Assembly (NCBI GenBank): GCA_934646005.1
Contig: CAKUED010000012.1
Span: 33,855-97,854, forward strand
Direction: 5' to 3'
DNA: 64,000 nt
DNA from: an uncultured Oscillospiraceae bacterium
GTDB lineage: Bacteria > Bacillota > Clostridia > Oscillospirales > Oscillospiraceae
The notes beneath the pieces were generated by a model, which worked only from the letters and a program-made list of their open reading frames with translations, was not told the DNA's origin and ran no database searches. Position 1 is the stretch's first letter. Every line of letters begins with the position of its first letter. The translations under genes and the position numbers were made by a program. This document shows positions 25,374-34,008 of this stretch, in pieces.

Positions 25374-26645
25374 ATGCAGGATATTTATAAAATCGCCGCG
25401 CACGGCGGCATTTCCGACAGCGAGCTGGAAGCTGCGCTGCGGCAGTCTCTGACTGGCAGGACGCTCAAGAAGGTCCTCATTCTCCCGCCGGATTTTACGC
25501 GCTTTCACTCGCAGGCAGGCAAGATCACGAGCATCTATTATGCCATTTTGCAGGACATGGGCGTGCAGGTGGACATTCTGCCCGCGCTCGGCACGCATGA
25601 GCCGGTTTCTGGAGCGCAGTGGGAGATCCTGTTCGAGGGCATTCCATATGAAACCATGCTCGTGCATGACTGGCGGCATGACGTGGTGAAGATCGGCGAA
25701 GTTCCGGCTTCTTATCTCGAAGAGATCACAGACGGTCTCTGGCATGACCCGGTCAGCGTGGAGATCAACCGCCGCGTGATGGATGAGCGCTATGACCTCA
25801 TCATCTCGCCGGGACAGGTCGTGCCGCATGAGGTCATCGGCATGGCGAACCACTCGAAAAACCTGTTCGTCGGTGTCGGCGGCAGCGATATGATCAACAA
25901 AAGCCACATGGTCGGCGCGGTCTACGGCATGGAGCGCATGATGGGAAAAGACCATACGCCGGTACGAGAAATTTTCGACTACGGCATGGAGCATTTCTTG
26001 AAGCACCGCCCGATCCTGTTCGTCCTGACGGTCTGTACCGCGCCGGAGGGCGAGAGCGTGATGCACGGTCTGTTCATCGGCGAGGGCAGGAGCTGCCTGA
26101 CCGAGGCGGTGAAGCTGGCGCAGGAGAAGAACATCGACTTTGTCGAACACGGCATCAAAAAGTGTGTGGTCTACCTCGACCCGATGGAATTTAAGACAAC
26201 GTGGCTCGGAAACAAGGCGGTCTACCGCACGCGCATGGCGATCGCGGACGGCGGCGAGCTCATCATTCTCGCCCCCGGCGTGACGAAATTCGGCGAGGAC
26301 GCGCAGGTAGACAAGCTCATCCGCAAGTACGGCTACCGCGGAAGGCTGCATACGCTGGATGAGTTCAACAAGCCGGAAAATCAGGACCTGCGCGAGAATA
26401 TGGGCGCGGCGGCGCATCTGATCCACGGCTCGTCCGACGGGCGGTTCTCCATCACCTACGCTGTGAAGGAGATCCCGCAGCAGGAGATCGCGGGCGTCGG
26501 CTTCACACCGGCGAGCTACGACGAGCTGGCAAAGAAATACGATCCCGCAAAGCTCACCTACGGCAATAACACCGTAGACGGCGAGGAGATCTACTACATT
26601 CCGAACCCCGCTCTGGGGCTGTGGATCAATCGGGAGAAGTTTTGA
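25374..26645 (+). CDS. LarA-family nickel-pincer racemase/epimerase (2-hydroxyacid type)
   Basis: 423 residues. Member of the lactate racemase superfamily that uses the nickel-pincer nucleotide cofactor. Counting residues gives His152, Lys162 and His178, with exactly the 10 and 16 spacing of LarA His174, Lys184 and His200 (catalytic His, cofactor-linked Lys, nickel ligand). Arg43 in DFTRF and His75 in ALGTHEP match LarA Arg75 and His108. Relatives include lactate, malate and hydroxyglutarate racemases and a D-gluconate 2-epimerase. Beside gnd and an aldonate-type kinase, an aldonate 2-epimerase (mannonate/gluconate) is the best guess. The cofactor genes larB, larC and larE are not in the window. 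Confidence 0.85.
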   Translation: MQDIYKIAAHGGISDSELEAALRQSLTGRTLKKVLILPPDFTRFHSQAGKITSIYYAILQDMGVQVDILPALGTHEPVSGAQWEILFEGIPYETMLVHDWRHDVVKIGEVPASYLEEITDGLWHDPVSVEINRRVMDERYDLIISPGQVVPHEVIGMANHSKNLFVGVGGSDMINKSHMVGAVYGMERMMGKDHTPVREIFDYGMEHFLKHRPILFVLTVCTAPEGESVMHGLFIGEGRSCLTEAVKLAQEKNIDFVEHGIKKCVVYLDPMEFKTTWLGNKAVYRTRMAIADGGELIILAPGVTKFGEDAQVDKLIRKYGYRGRLHTLDEFNKPENQDLRENMGAAAHLIHGSSDGRFSITYAVKEIPQQEIAGVGFTPASYDELAKKYDPAKLTYGNNTVDGEEIYYIPNPALGLWINREKF

Positions 26646-26799
26646 TTTTGACGCTATGGACGTCAGCCGCGGTTATACAAAAGCCCCCTGAATGGCAAAG
26701 CGAACCGCGCTCTGTCAAGAAGGCAGAGAAAAAACAGAAAACTCAGAAAAAGTTCGGAGATTTGAAAAAATATTTTTCTCGGAAATCCAAAAGTAAACG

Positions 26800-26836
26800 A
26801 AAAAGCCTTGAAATCGCAATGATTTCAAGGCTTTTT
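26800..26836. terminator. bidirectional hairpin terminator
   Basis: Perfect 16-bp stem AAAAAGCCTTGAAATC / complement with a GCAAT loop; gives a T5 tail in both directions. It lies just 3' of the tRNA-Ala fragment and probably once terminated that tRNA; it may also end the larA operon. Confidence 0.8.
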
Positions 26837-26839
26837 ACA

Positions 26840-26884
26840 TGGTGGAGATAAGCGGGATCGAACCGCTGACCTCATGACTGCCAG
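26840..26884 (-). pseudogene. 3' fragment of tRNA-Ala(GGC), probable attachment-site scar
   Basis: Minus strand reads from an anticodon loop CTGGCAG (anticodon GGC) through a variable loop AGGTC, a complete T-arm (AGCGG/CCGCT around TTCGATC) and the acceptor strand TATCTCC-A-CCA. The sequence 5' of the loop (CGCAG) cannot pair with the 3' anticodon stem, and no D-arm exists, so this is 45 nt of a tRNA only. Tyrosine integrases commonly use just this segment as attachment core. Confidence 0.7.
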
Positions 26885-27165
26885 CTGCGATCGGTTCGTG
26901 ATATTGAGCGTTTTTGCGTCTAATCCGTCCGTTTATTCAGCGAAAAGTACGGGATTTCGTAGGGCTTTGTCCACTGCGTCCACACGCTTTCGTGCACACC
27001 TGGGTCACAATCTGGGTCAGGGGGTTGGGGAGCAGTTCTGCCGAAGTGGACATGGATTGTAACTTGAATTTTGTCGATAATCAAGTCATAAGAGCTTGAA
27101 ACAAAAATTCAGAATGTCCGAATCTGCATGACCCTCAGAGGAATAGCAGGCATAGATGACAGCGT
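26885..27165. other. gene-free scar region
   Basis: Together with 26646-26799 this stretch contains no reading frame with recognisable protein features. It is bounded by the tRNA-Ala fragment on the left and gene fragments on the right, consistent with decay of an integrated element. Confidence 0.5.
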
Positions 27166-27305
27166 TCATTCTTTATCACCTTCGCCGCTTTCTAACGCAA
27201 GCTCTGTCAGCTCACGCAGCTTATTTTGCAGGATGGTTTTATCAGGCAAATGCAATGTGTAATCTGCAACCATTGTCGGAGACATGGACCTGCTGAGCGC
27301 ATATT
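27166..27305 (-). pseudogene. C-terminal fragment resembling YhcG/DUF1016 PDDEXK nuclease
   Basis: The last about 45 residues of a minus-strand frame read VEYALSRSMSPTMVADYTL.. followed by LPDKTILQNKLRELTE. From memory this matches the conserved C-terminus of YhcG-family nucleases (EYALR...P..V.EY....P......L). Upstream residues of the same frame look non-coding, so only the tail remains. Low-complexity call based on recollection. Confidence 0.4.
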
Positions 27306-27311
27306 CGACTA

Positions 27312-27443
27312 GTCTGCAACGAGGAAGACAAGCTGGAAGGTCTGCCCCTGAACCGCGCTCTGCGGGATGAGGACGGTGACATCTACCGCTTCTTAAAACT
27401 CGAAATGCTGCAGCGGCAATTTCTGAAGGGGGCTGTGTCTTGA
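27312..27443 (+). pseudogene. C-terminal fragment of an unidentified protein
   Basis: Plus-strand frame ending at TGA 27443 reads NEEDKLEGLPLNRALRDEDG then IYRFLKLEMLQRQFLKG. Its composition is charged and helix-like, unlike the shadow frames around it, but no start or ribosome site precedes it. Possibly from the same integrated element as the other fragments. Confidence 0.35.
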
Positions 27444-27570
27444 GCGGCAGCTTGCATTGATACTGTGAACCGAACAGAGTATTGTCACGGACACAGACCT
27501 GAACGGTAGATCGCTGCCAAACAGAATTTGTAAATGCAAACCTCAAAGCAGTTGGCTCTCTGCACGCCTT

Positions 27571-28806
27571 CTATCCTACGGCCTGTGTCAGCACACATGC
27601 CGTTGTGCTTTGCGACATAAACGGCAGGCAAATGCCGTTCTCGCCCGCGCCGATCAGGATCTCCGTGCCGCTCGGGCTGATCAGGAGGGGATAGGTCTCA
27701 GACATATAAAACGGCCCATCCGAGGTCTCATAGCTATTACCGCCCACAAGCGACAAGTTGAGCGTCACATAGCTCGGTCCGTCCAGAACGGTTTGGATCG
27801 TCCAGAAGCCGCTCCACATCTCCTCAAAGTCCGCGCTTCCTTCGTATGCCCAATTCAGATCGACCGAGCCGCCTGTCTCATCCTCGGGATAGAAGCGCAG
27901 TGAGAAATAGGCATAGCGGTCGGTCTCCCCAACCATGGTCTCTGTGATCCAGCCCATGCCGTCGGGCTGCGATCCGGCAAGACCGAGCGCGGTCATGCCT
28001 GTCCAGCCCGCAGAAAGCCACTCGGCAAAGCCGGACGGGGCGTCATACCAGGTGTATTCCGTAAAGTCAAACGAAAGATAGTCGCCGGTTTCCGATATGC
28101 ACGGCGCAAGATAGCTCATCGCATCGAGCGAGGGATACCATTCGCAGGTGTTGCCGCTGTTGTCGGTGATAAAGACCTGAGTGTCCGCCTCGTATGCAAC
28201 GCCGTCGAGGTTCGCAAAGAGCAGCACCGGCTCGCCGCTCTCCGAGCGATAGAGGACCTCTGTGACCTCGTCGGTCTGTGTCGCCTCGTTCCACTGCACG
28301 CGGTTGATGGCGAGCGTTGCGTTTTCATCGACCGGCACGATGCAGTACAGATGCCCCGCGCCGCCGATGATATGCTCCTCGTCGATCTCCGCGATAAAGG
28401 GGTATTTGAGGAGCATCGCCTCATTGGTTTCCCGCAGCCACGCGGGGAAGCCCGTCTCAAAGCCCTCGTCAAACAGACCGCCGACATAGCCGAGATATGC
28501 CGCGCCAAACATTGTCATTGGAAAGTCGATCCTGTCGCGCAGCCATCCAAGCGTGGTTTCCGCCTCCTGCGAAAACGTGTGCTGCACCGGCAGCGTGTCC
28601 GCTGCCTCGTCGCGCGGCACGCGATCGTCCATGTCGTTCTGCGATACAGCTTCCTCCTGCTGCTTTTTCAAGGCTTCCTTGTCGGACCTTGTGCTCATCT
28701 TGGATTCGTCAGGCTCTGTTTTCGCCTTCTGCGCACAGGCGCAAAGCGACAGCAGCAGAACGAGTGCCAGCAGCAGTGCGAGTACTTGTTTGTGTGTTGT
28801 TTTCAT
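27571..28806 (-). CDS. secreted lipoprotein of unknown function
   Basis: 411 residues from ATG 28806, chosen because AAGGAG lies 5 bases upstream and a lipoprotein signal follows at once (MKTTHKQVLALLLALV, LSLCACAQ). After an acidic/basic linker (residues about 25-75) comes a globular, aromatic-rich region (AYLGYVGGLFDEGFE, GAGHLYCIVPVDEN, FDFTEYTWYDAPSGF). I do not recognise the family. Last gene of the minus-strand envelope cluster, 16 bp after the TPM protein gene, so likely an exported partner of that membrane system. Confidence 0.75.
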   Translation of the reverse strand: MKTTHKQVLALLLALVLLLSLCACAQKAKTEPDESKMSTRSDKEALKKQQEEAVSQNDMDDRVPRDEAADTLPVQHTFSQEAETTLGWLRDRIDFPMTMFGAAYLGYVGGLFDEGFETGFPAWLRETNEAMLLKYPFIAEIDEEHIIGGAGHLYCIVPVDENATLAINRVQWNEATQTDEVTEVLYRSESGEPVLLFANLDGVAYEADTQVFITDNSGNTCEWYPSLDAMSYLAPCISETGDYLSFDFTEYTWYDAPSGFAEWLSAGWTGMTALGLAGSQPDGMGWITETMVGETDRYAYFSLRFYPEDETGGSVDLNWAYEGSADFEEMWSGFWTIQTVLDGPSYVTLNLSLVGGNSYETSDGPFYMSETYPLLISPSGTEILIGAGENGICLPFMSQSTTACVLTQAVG

Positions 28807-28822
28807 AGCCGCTCCTTTCAGA

Positions 28823-29614
28823 TCAGAATTTTCCGCTTCGTCCGGAACCGCCGCCGCCGGATTCGCTGCGGCTGCTCCCACCGCTGGAGGAGCTGCGCTC
28901 GATCTTCCGGCTGGAGGTCGTCTTATGGGTAAAACGATCTGTCTGCTCCGTAAGCCGAAGCCCTGCGGAAACGTAGGCGTTCGCGGTCGTTTTTTGGGAT
29001 ACATTGTCCATTTTCTGCCATATCACAGCGACGACCGCGGCTGCTGCCAGCAGGGAAAGACCGATCACGATCAGGATCGGAATGAGCAGACTCGCCCGGA
29101 CCGGCTTTCCTGCGGCAGCCTTTTCCAGATAGACGCCGCATTCCCTGACGTAGTCCTCAAAGCCGCCGTACCAGTCGTTCTCACCGAAATTGTCGAGAAA
29201 GACCTTTTCCAGCTTCTGCTGACCATAGCTGTTGAACGTATACTCGCAGCGTGAGCCGTAGCAGAATATCGCCCAGTCGCGATCGTCCATGCTGAGCAGG
29301 AGCATGATCCCGTCGCGGTTCGGTCCTTCGCCCATGGCGTATTGATGGTAGATGGTGTAGGTCGCCTTATAGACGCCCTCGGAATGGAAGTCCCGATAGT
29401 CCTCCACGGTCACGATGTAAACGCCGACGCCATACTTTTTGGAGACGCTTTCCGCCATCTTTTCCAGCAGCGCAGTTTCGTTTTCGCTGAGAAGTCCGGC
29501 AGCGTCCGTCACATAAGAAAGCTGTGCGCCTGCCTGCTCAGCCGCGGCTGCGCGCGCGCAGAAAGTAAGCGCGATCAGAAACACCAGCAGGAGAACGCGT
29601 GCTCTTTTTTTCAT
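28823..29614 (-). CDS. TPM-domain membrane protein (YdjH-like)
   Basis: 263 residues: signal peptide (residues 1-24), extracytoplasmic TPM domain (about 30-165; YVTDAAGLLSENETALLEKM is the classic N-terminal motif), one transmembrane helix (ASLLIPILIVIGLSLLAAAA) and a short Ser/Gly-rich tail ending GGGGSGRSGKF. Same layout as B. subtilis YdjH. It lies directly downstream of the YdjG-like gene, and the SPFH (YdjI-like) gene is in the same cluster, matching the B. subtilis ydjGHI arrangement linked to envelope stress. TPM proteins have been tied to membrane-protein quality control and PSII repair in other lineages; the role here is inferred. Confidence 0.88.
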   Translation of the reverse strand: MKKRARVLLLVFLIALTFCARAAAAEQAGAQLSYVTDAAGLLSENETALLEKMAESVSKKYGVGVYIVTVEDYRDFHSEGVYKATYTIYHQYAMGEGPNRDGIMLLLSMDDRDWAIFCYGSRCEYTFNSYGQQKLEKVFLDNFGENDWYGGFEDYVRECGVYLEKAAAGKPVRASLLIPILIVIGLSLLAAAAVVAVIWQKMDNVSQKTTANAYVSAGLRLTEQTDRFTHKTTSSRKIERSSSSGGSSRSESGGGGSGRSGKF

Positions 29615-29627
29615 GTCTCCGCCCTCC

Positions 29628-30788
29628 CTAGCGCGCCAGAAGCAGCAGCGCCGTCACGCTGATGGCAATGAGCGGCGCCGCGATCGCCGCGAACAAGCCG
29701 ACGACCCGCTTCGTGCTGACGGGAAGGCTGCCTACCAGCTTGCCCGTCTGACCGTTCATGGCAAAGAGGAAGTCCTTGCCCTCCCATTTTGTGTTCAGGA
29801 GCCAGACGGGGAGCAGCGCGTAATGCACCTTGCCGCGCTTCAGGCGGATGTCACGGCTCGTTTCATTGCAGGTGGTGTAGCCCGACACCGTGCGCTCCAG
29901 CGCAGACACCAGCGAGCCGGTGCAGCGCTTATCCGCCCGCTCCCGGCTGTCCTCCACGCTCACATCGTATTTATCTGCCAGAAATCCGGGCAGGTACGCC
30001 GTGGAAAACGGCTTGAGCTCCGCATAGTCATACGGCTCGATGGAGTCCATGTAATCATCCGGCATTTTGCTCGACGCGTCCACCGGGACTTTTTCAAAGT
30101 CAATGGAACCGGCGCGGCATACGTCGTAGTGGCTCGTCTCCGTGATCTCATAATCTCCCGAGGTGTAGGTACGCACAGCGGTGGCGTGGAACTGTGCGCT
30201 TCCGCTCGCCTCGCCGTCGTACATCCAGAAGGGCACATACACGCCCTTGACCTCCTCCAGATGGTTTGTCTTGGAGAACGTTGACGGCAGCAGGGGCTTT
30301 TTGAGATAATGCTTCTTCAGTGCCTTGATCGCGTCCTTCTTGCTCAGCTTGAAGGGCAGCACAAAATCAGGCTTCAGGCTGCCGGTGAACTGCCCCGGGA
30401 GCACCGACGGATTTCCGCAGTACGGGCAGGACGTGGCGGCGGTCGTAACGTCGCAGAGCAGCTCCGCGCCGCACGACGGGCAGCTATACGCCTTCATGCT
30501 GCCTGCGTCCGCGCCCCAGTCGGCGCTCAAGCCGGAGGCATCCCAGTCAGAGCCGTCTGCGGCGGCAGTTTGTTCCTCCGCTGCGGCAGCCCTTTGCGCG
30601 GCTTCTGCTTCTTCCTGCTTCTGTGCCGCCTCCGCCGCCTTTGCTTCTTTTTCCGCGTAGAGTGCTTCGATCTCCGCGACCTCGAAGCTCGCGCCGCAGT
30701 AATCGCACGCCAGCTTGCCGGATTCTCCTGCAAAATGGAGCGGACCTGTACAGGCGGGGCATTGATAATTTGTTACCTGTGTTGCCAT
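29628..30788 (-). CDS. zinc-ribbon membrane protein (YdjG-like)
   Basis: 386 residues. Two N-terminal zinc ribbons (CPACTGPLHF...CDYCGASF at about 10-34 and CPSCGAEL...CPYCGNPSVL at about 103-128) separated by an Ala/Glu coiled segment (residues 40-80). A beta-rich central domain follows (EVKGVYVPFWMYDGEASG, KVHYALLPVWLLNTKWEGK), and a C-terminal transmembrane helix. This is the organisation of B. subtilis YdjG, sometimes annotated as a primosomal-like or TFIIB-type zinc-ribbon protein. Neighbour genes are YdjH-like and, further upstream in the cluster, YdjI-like. Confidence 0.87.
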   Translation of the reverse strand: MATQVTNYQCPACTGPLHFAGESGKLACDYCGASFEVAEIEALYAEKEAKAAEAAQKQEEAEAAQRAAAAEEQTAAADGSDWDASGLSADWGADAGSMKAYSCPSCGAELLCDVTTAATSCPYCGNPSVLPGQFTGSLKPDFVLPFKLSKKDAIKALKKHYLKKPLLPSTFSKTNHLEEVKGVYVPFWMYDGEASGSAQFHATAVRTYTSGDYEITETSHYDVCRAGSIDFEKVPVDASSKMPDDYMDSIEPYDYAELKPFSTAYLPGFLADKYDVSVEDSRERADKRCTGSLVSALERTVSGYTTCNETSRDIRLKRGKVHYALLPVWLLNTKWEGKDFLFAMNGQTGKLVGSLPVSTKRVVGLFAAIAAPLIAISVTALLLLAR

Positions 30789-30833
30789 GTTCCTTCCTCT
30801 TTTCCCGTGTCGGCATTTGACGGTCTCGCCGCC

Positions 30834-31667
30834 CTACTCTCTGCGGTAGGTCAGCCCGCCGTCCAGGATGACCGCGTTTTGCGTATCGTACAGAACGTGC
30901 AGATCCGCCGCCGCATGGTCGCTGTTTTTCAGCACGATCTCCCGCAGATGCACCGCCACGTCCTCACTGTATTCGCCGCCGAAATACTGCGTCTGAAACG
31001 CGGACTCGACGCTCAGCTCCCAGCCGTCCCATGTCTGCTCCGTCTCCTCGCTGCGCCACAGCTCCTCCGCGCGCAGTCCGTCCCCGTCCTCGTCCATGGA
31101 AAACACATATTTTTGCAGACCGTCCTCGGAGATCCATGTGCCCTCGAGCAGCGCAAACGTATTGCGCGTCTGCTCGCGCTCGGCGCTCTCCCGCTCTGCC
31201 TGCGCCTGCCGCTCCGCGTCGCTGTAATACAGCGCCTCGTCGCCCATCGTCATCACGCCGTAATCCATCCAGAGCGTATCCGCCAGCCATGCGAACTGCG
31301 GAGAGTCCAGATAGCGCAGGTGATAGATCGTGTCGTGCGCGCTGTCGTCGATCGTCAGCCCGCTGATCCGCTCCGCGAACTGCGCCCGAATGGTCAGGAC
31401 GCCGTTTTTGAAGGAATATTCAAACTGATCGCCCAGATCCTCAAAGTCTGCATCATAGCAGCGGATGGGCGTGTCCTTGAACTGACCGCCGCGGTAATAG
31501 AGCTTCATGAGCCCCGGGCTGTAAACGGTTTTTTGAATGTGAAGGTCGTCAAAAAGAACCGCTGTCTCCGGGTACTGATAGGTGCGCACGTCAGCACCGC
31601 CGCAGGCGGTCAGACCGAGCAGCCCCATCCACAGACCCGCCATGATGAGGAACGTTTTGAGCTTCAC
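30834..31667 (-). CDS. lipoprotein of unknown function
   Basis: 277 residues, GTG start with GGAGG 7 bases upstream. Lipobox GLTACGG after a short hydrophobic signal. The mature part holds two halves: residues about 25-140 (MKLYYRGGQFKDTPIRCYDAD, FKNGVLTIRAQF) and, after a Gln/Glu/Arg-rich helix (about 155-175), a beta domain (EGTWISEDGLQKYVFSMDED) that looks like a lipocalin-like stress or ligand-binding barrel. Family unknown. Part of the envelope cluster. Confidence 0.72.
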   Translation of the reverse strand: MKLKTFLIMAGLWMGLLGLTACGGADVRTYQYPETAVLFDDLHIQKTVYSPGLMKLYYRGGQFKDTPIRCYDADFEDLGDQFEYSFKNGVLTIRAQFAERISGLTIDDSAHDTIYHLRYLDSPQFAWLADTLWMDYGVMTMGDEALYYSDAERQAQAERESAEREQTRNTFALLEGTWISEDGLQKYVFSMDEDGDGLRAEELWRSEETEQTWDGWELSVESAFQTQYFGGEYSEDVAVHLREIVLKNSDHAAADLHVLYDTQNAVILDGGLTYRRE

Positions 31668-31690
31668 AGCAGCACCTCCGTTTTTTTACA

Positions 31691-31737
31691 TATAACCGGC
31701 TTCTCCCGCTCCAAATTGGGGCGGGAGCCGGTTTATA
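31691..31737. other. intercistronic hairpin
   Basis: Long near-perfect inverted repeat TATAACCGGCT...AGCCGGTTTATA with GC-rich inner stem CTCCCGC/GCGGGAG. No clear T-run, so more likely an RNA-processing or stability hairpin between two lipoprotein genes than a terminator. Confidence 0.55.
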
Positions 31738-31763
31738 TACAGATTTTCAGCAGAACGCTGACC

Positions 31764-33635
31764 TTACTGGAACGTCATGTTGTTGAGAATGATGTCCGGC
31801 ATCGTTCCCGGGAAGCAGTCCATATTCCGAAGCCCGATGGAAAGCGCGCGCGTATCGTCGAGCTGCGCGATATACTGGATCCAATCGTAGCCGATGTACT
31901 TATAGGTGCGGCCGCGGAAGGTGATGCCGCCGATCACGCGGTCTTCAATATCCTGATAGTTTTCGAAATCATCCTTGTAGAAATCAAATTTTTCAACGTT
32001 TTCTCTTACCTCAAACTGGATAGCGCCCGCGCCAAACGCCGTCGGATCGTCGTTTTCCACCAGGCAGCGCCCCCTATCATCGAACGACCAGCCGGATACC
32101 GGGATCTTCGTCATGATCTTGACCTTCACATCGTCTTTTGCAAACTGGGCGATCTCTGCGGAGAAATCCTTCATCTCGGCGTTTGCCGACGCCGCCCTAT
32201 TCGCTTCGGCGGCCTCCTCCTTCACGGTGTCAAGATATTTCGCGATGGCCTCATTGCCGGAGAAGCCGCTGGTGTTGTACGCACTCACCGTATAAACGCC
32301 CGACTCGTTTTCCTTAAAATTGACGTAGATAAAATGGGAGTCGTCGTCCTTGGATATCCATTTGTAGTAGCGGTAGTTTGCCTTCATGTGCTCGCTGTAC
32401 TCTTCCTTGACGAACGCGCCCTCCACGCCGAAGTAGGCAACAACACCATCGTAAGTTGTATCGAAAATATTCTTGTTGACCTCGTTCATCCAGACGTAGC
32501 CCTTCTGCACCTGCTCCTCGGTCACGATGCCGTCTCCGCCGGAGGCCATCGCGTCCGTCGGGGTGAGCGAAGCGCCCTGCGTCGGGGCGCTCCCTTCTCC
32601 GATGGAATCCGGCATGGACTCGCCCGCCTCGATCAGCGGCAGATACCAGTTGGTGTAGGAGTAGGGATAGCCGCTCTCGTCCATGTCCTCCCAGTACAGC
32701 CCCCACGGGCGCAGATAGAAGTCATAGTGGAACTCGTCATCCCCGTCTTCATAGTCACCGCTGATCCAGATCATGTCGTCGTAGTCCAAAAGACCGGGGT
32801 CAACGATCCAGTCTGCATGCTCCACGGCGACGTTCGTGAACCAGCCGTCCTCGGACATCACCGTGCCGTATTCGCCAGTCCCGGCTTCACTCAGGCTGAC
32901 GGCGACCTGCGCCATGGGTTCAGTCCTGGAGCAGTCCTCATCCCAGAGCGTGATGGTCCCTGTGTAGTCAGCGCCGATCTCGACCAGACCGCAGGCGTCC
33001 CACCACTGCCCCTCCAGCTCCTCGTAGCTGCCATAGCAGCCGCTTATCTTCCACCAGCCGTACCATTCGCCGTTCCACCAGTCGAGCAGCGCGTCGCCGG
33101 TCGCGGCGGGCGCGGTCAGTCCGCTGCCGTCGTCAGTCGGGTCACCGCCTGCGGCTTCTGCGCGGCTGAGCGTGGTGGGGTCAATGGTGATCTTGCCGTT
33201 TTTCTTACCAAACATCTGCTCGAACGTCGCCTCGACCTTGCCGGTCGCGTCGTTCAGCACATAGGCTGTGCGCACCTCGAGCGTCTCGCCCGGCGCGACC
33301 TCCGTGAACTGGTCCTCGATCACGGTCCCAAACGTATCGTAGTCGGTAATGATCGATGCGACCTCCAGCTCGACGCCGTTCTGCATAACGGTCTCGTCGA
33401 TGCTCCAGAGATAGGAGGCATTTTCCTTGCCGTTGTTCGTAAAGTCCAGCGTCAGGACGATCGCGTCGTTTCCGTCCGAATCCTCCATGATGCACGCGCC
33501 CTTGTAGAGCAGCGTATAATCGCCGAGCTGGATCAAATTGGAGTCTGCCGCCTTATCCTTACCACAGGCGGTCAGGCTGAACAGCATCAGCGCTGCAAGA
33601 AGCAGGCATAGAAGCCTGGTCTTTGTCTGTTTCAT
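31764..33635 (-). CDS. large secreted lipoprotein of unknown function
   Basis: 623 residues from ATG 33635 (GGGAGGG 4 bases upstream). Lipobox FSLTACGKD. The first about 140 residues form an Ig-like beta domain (YKGACIMEDSDGNDAIVLTL, FTNNGKENASYLWSIDE) typical of DUF5067/DUF4352-like exported proteins. The middle (about 180-330) is aromatic and acidic (WWNGEWYGWWKISGCYGS), like a lipocalin-type scaffold seen also in neighbouring lipoproteins. The C-terminal part has charged helices. Function unknown; exported partner of the membrane cluster. Confidence 0.75.
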   Translation of the reverse strand: MKQTKTRLLCLLLAALMLFSLTACGKDKAADSNLIQLGDYTLLYKGACIMEDSDGNDAIVLTLDFTNNGKENASYLWSIDETVMQNGVELEVASIITDYDTFGTVIEDQFTEVAPGETLEVRTAYVLNDATGKVEATFEQMFGKKNGKITIDPTTLSRAEAAGGDPTDDGSGLTAPAATGDALLDWWNGEWYGWWKISGCYGSYEELEGQWWDACGLVEIGADYTGTITLWDEDCSRTEPMAQVAVSLSEAGTGEYGTVMSEDGWFTNVAVEHADWIVDPGLLDYDDMIWISGDYEDGDDEFHYDFYLRPWGLYWEDMDESGYPYSYTNWYLPLIEAGESMPDSIGEGSAPTQGASLTPTDAMASGGDGIVTEEQVQKGYVWMNEVNKNIFDTTYDGVVAYFGVEGAFVKEEYSEHMKANYRYYKWISKDDDSHFIYVNFKENESGVYTVSAYNTSGFSGNEAIAKYLDTVKEEAAEANRAASANAEMKDFSAEIAQFAKDDVKVKIMTKIPVSGWSFDDRGRCLVENDDPTAFGAGAIQFEVRENVEKFDFYKDDFENYQDIEDRVIGGITFRGRTYKYIGYDWIQYIAQLDDTRALSIGLRNMDCFPGTMPDIILNNMTFQ

Positions 33636-33973
33636 AAGTCCCTCCCAATATCCCTCAGGGATGTGCAGATCGACCGGGCAACGGGAAATACCGTATGATC
33701 CCGGCAAAAAACAGCGATCCGCACCTGAGGCATGTTGTTTTCATTTCAGATGCCCCCTAAGGCAGCACCGCACGATCCGTCAAGCAGCTCCGGCGAGCGC
33801 GCTTTCATCAAGGCGCAGCATCGGCGGAAGAGCTCCGCCGATGTGCGCCGATGCAATTGTGCGGGGAAGCCATACGATTCCGTGGGCAGAGGCTGCCTCT
33901 GAGGCGTCCATGCAGATTCTGCATGAGACGGCGCAGCGTGCATTCGCACGATGCGAGTGTGCGTAGCACACGG
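33636..33973. other. gene-free region rich in small hairpins
   Basis: No coding frame with a ribosome site. Several perfect short palindromes occur in succession: GCATCGGCGGA/TCCGCCGATG around 33820-33845, ATGCAGATTCTGCAT near 33910 and GTGTGCGTAGCACAC near 33956. It may be a processed spacer RNA or degenerate repeat; nothing decides between these. Confidence 0.45.
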
Positions 33974-34004
33974 GATTCTTGATTCAATATTTTAATCAAG
34001 AATC
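33974..34004 (-). terminator. hairpin after small lipoprotein gene
   Basis: Perfect 11-bp stem GATTCTTGATT / AATCAAGAATC with a 9-base AT loop, 5 bp downstream of the lipoprotein stop at 34009. AT-rich and without a strong T-run, so terminator strength is uncertain. Confidence 0.55.
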
Positions 34005-34008
34005 AGTA

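Noticed and set aside
26840..26884. A functional tRNA-Ala gene
   Set aside because: Only the part from the anticodon loop to CCA exists; the 5' anticodon strand does not pair, and D-arm and 5' acceptor are missing.
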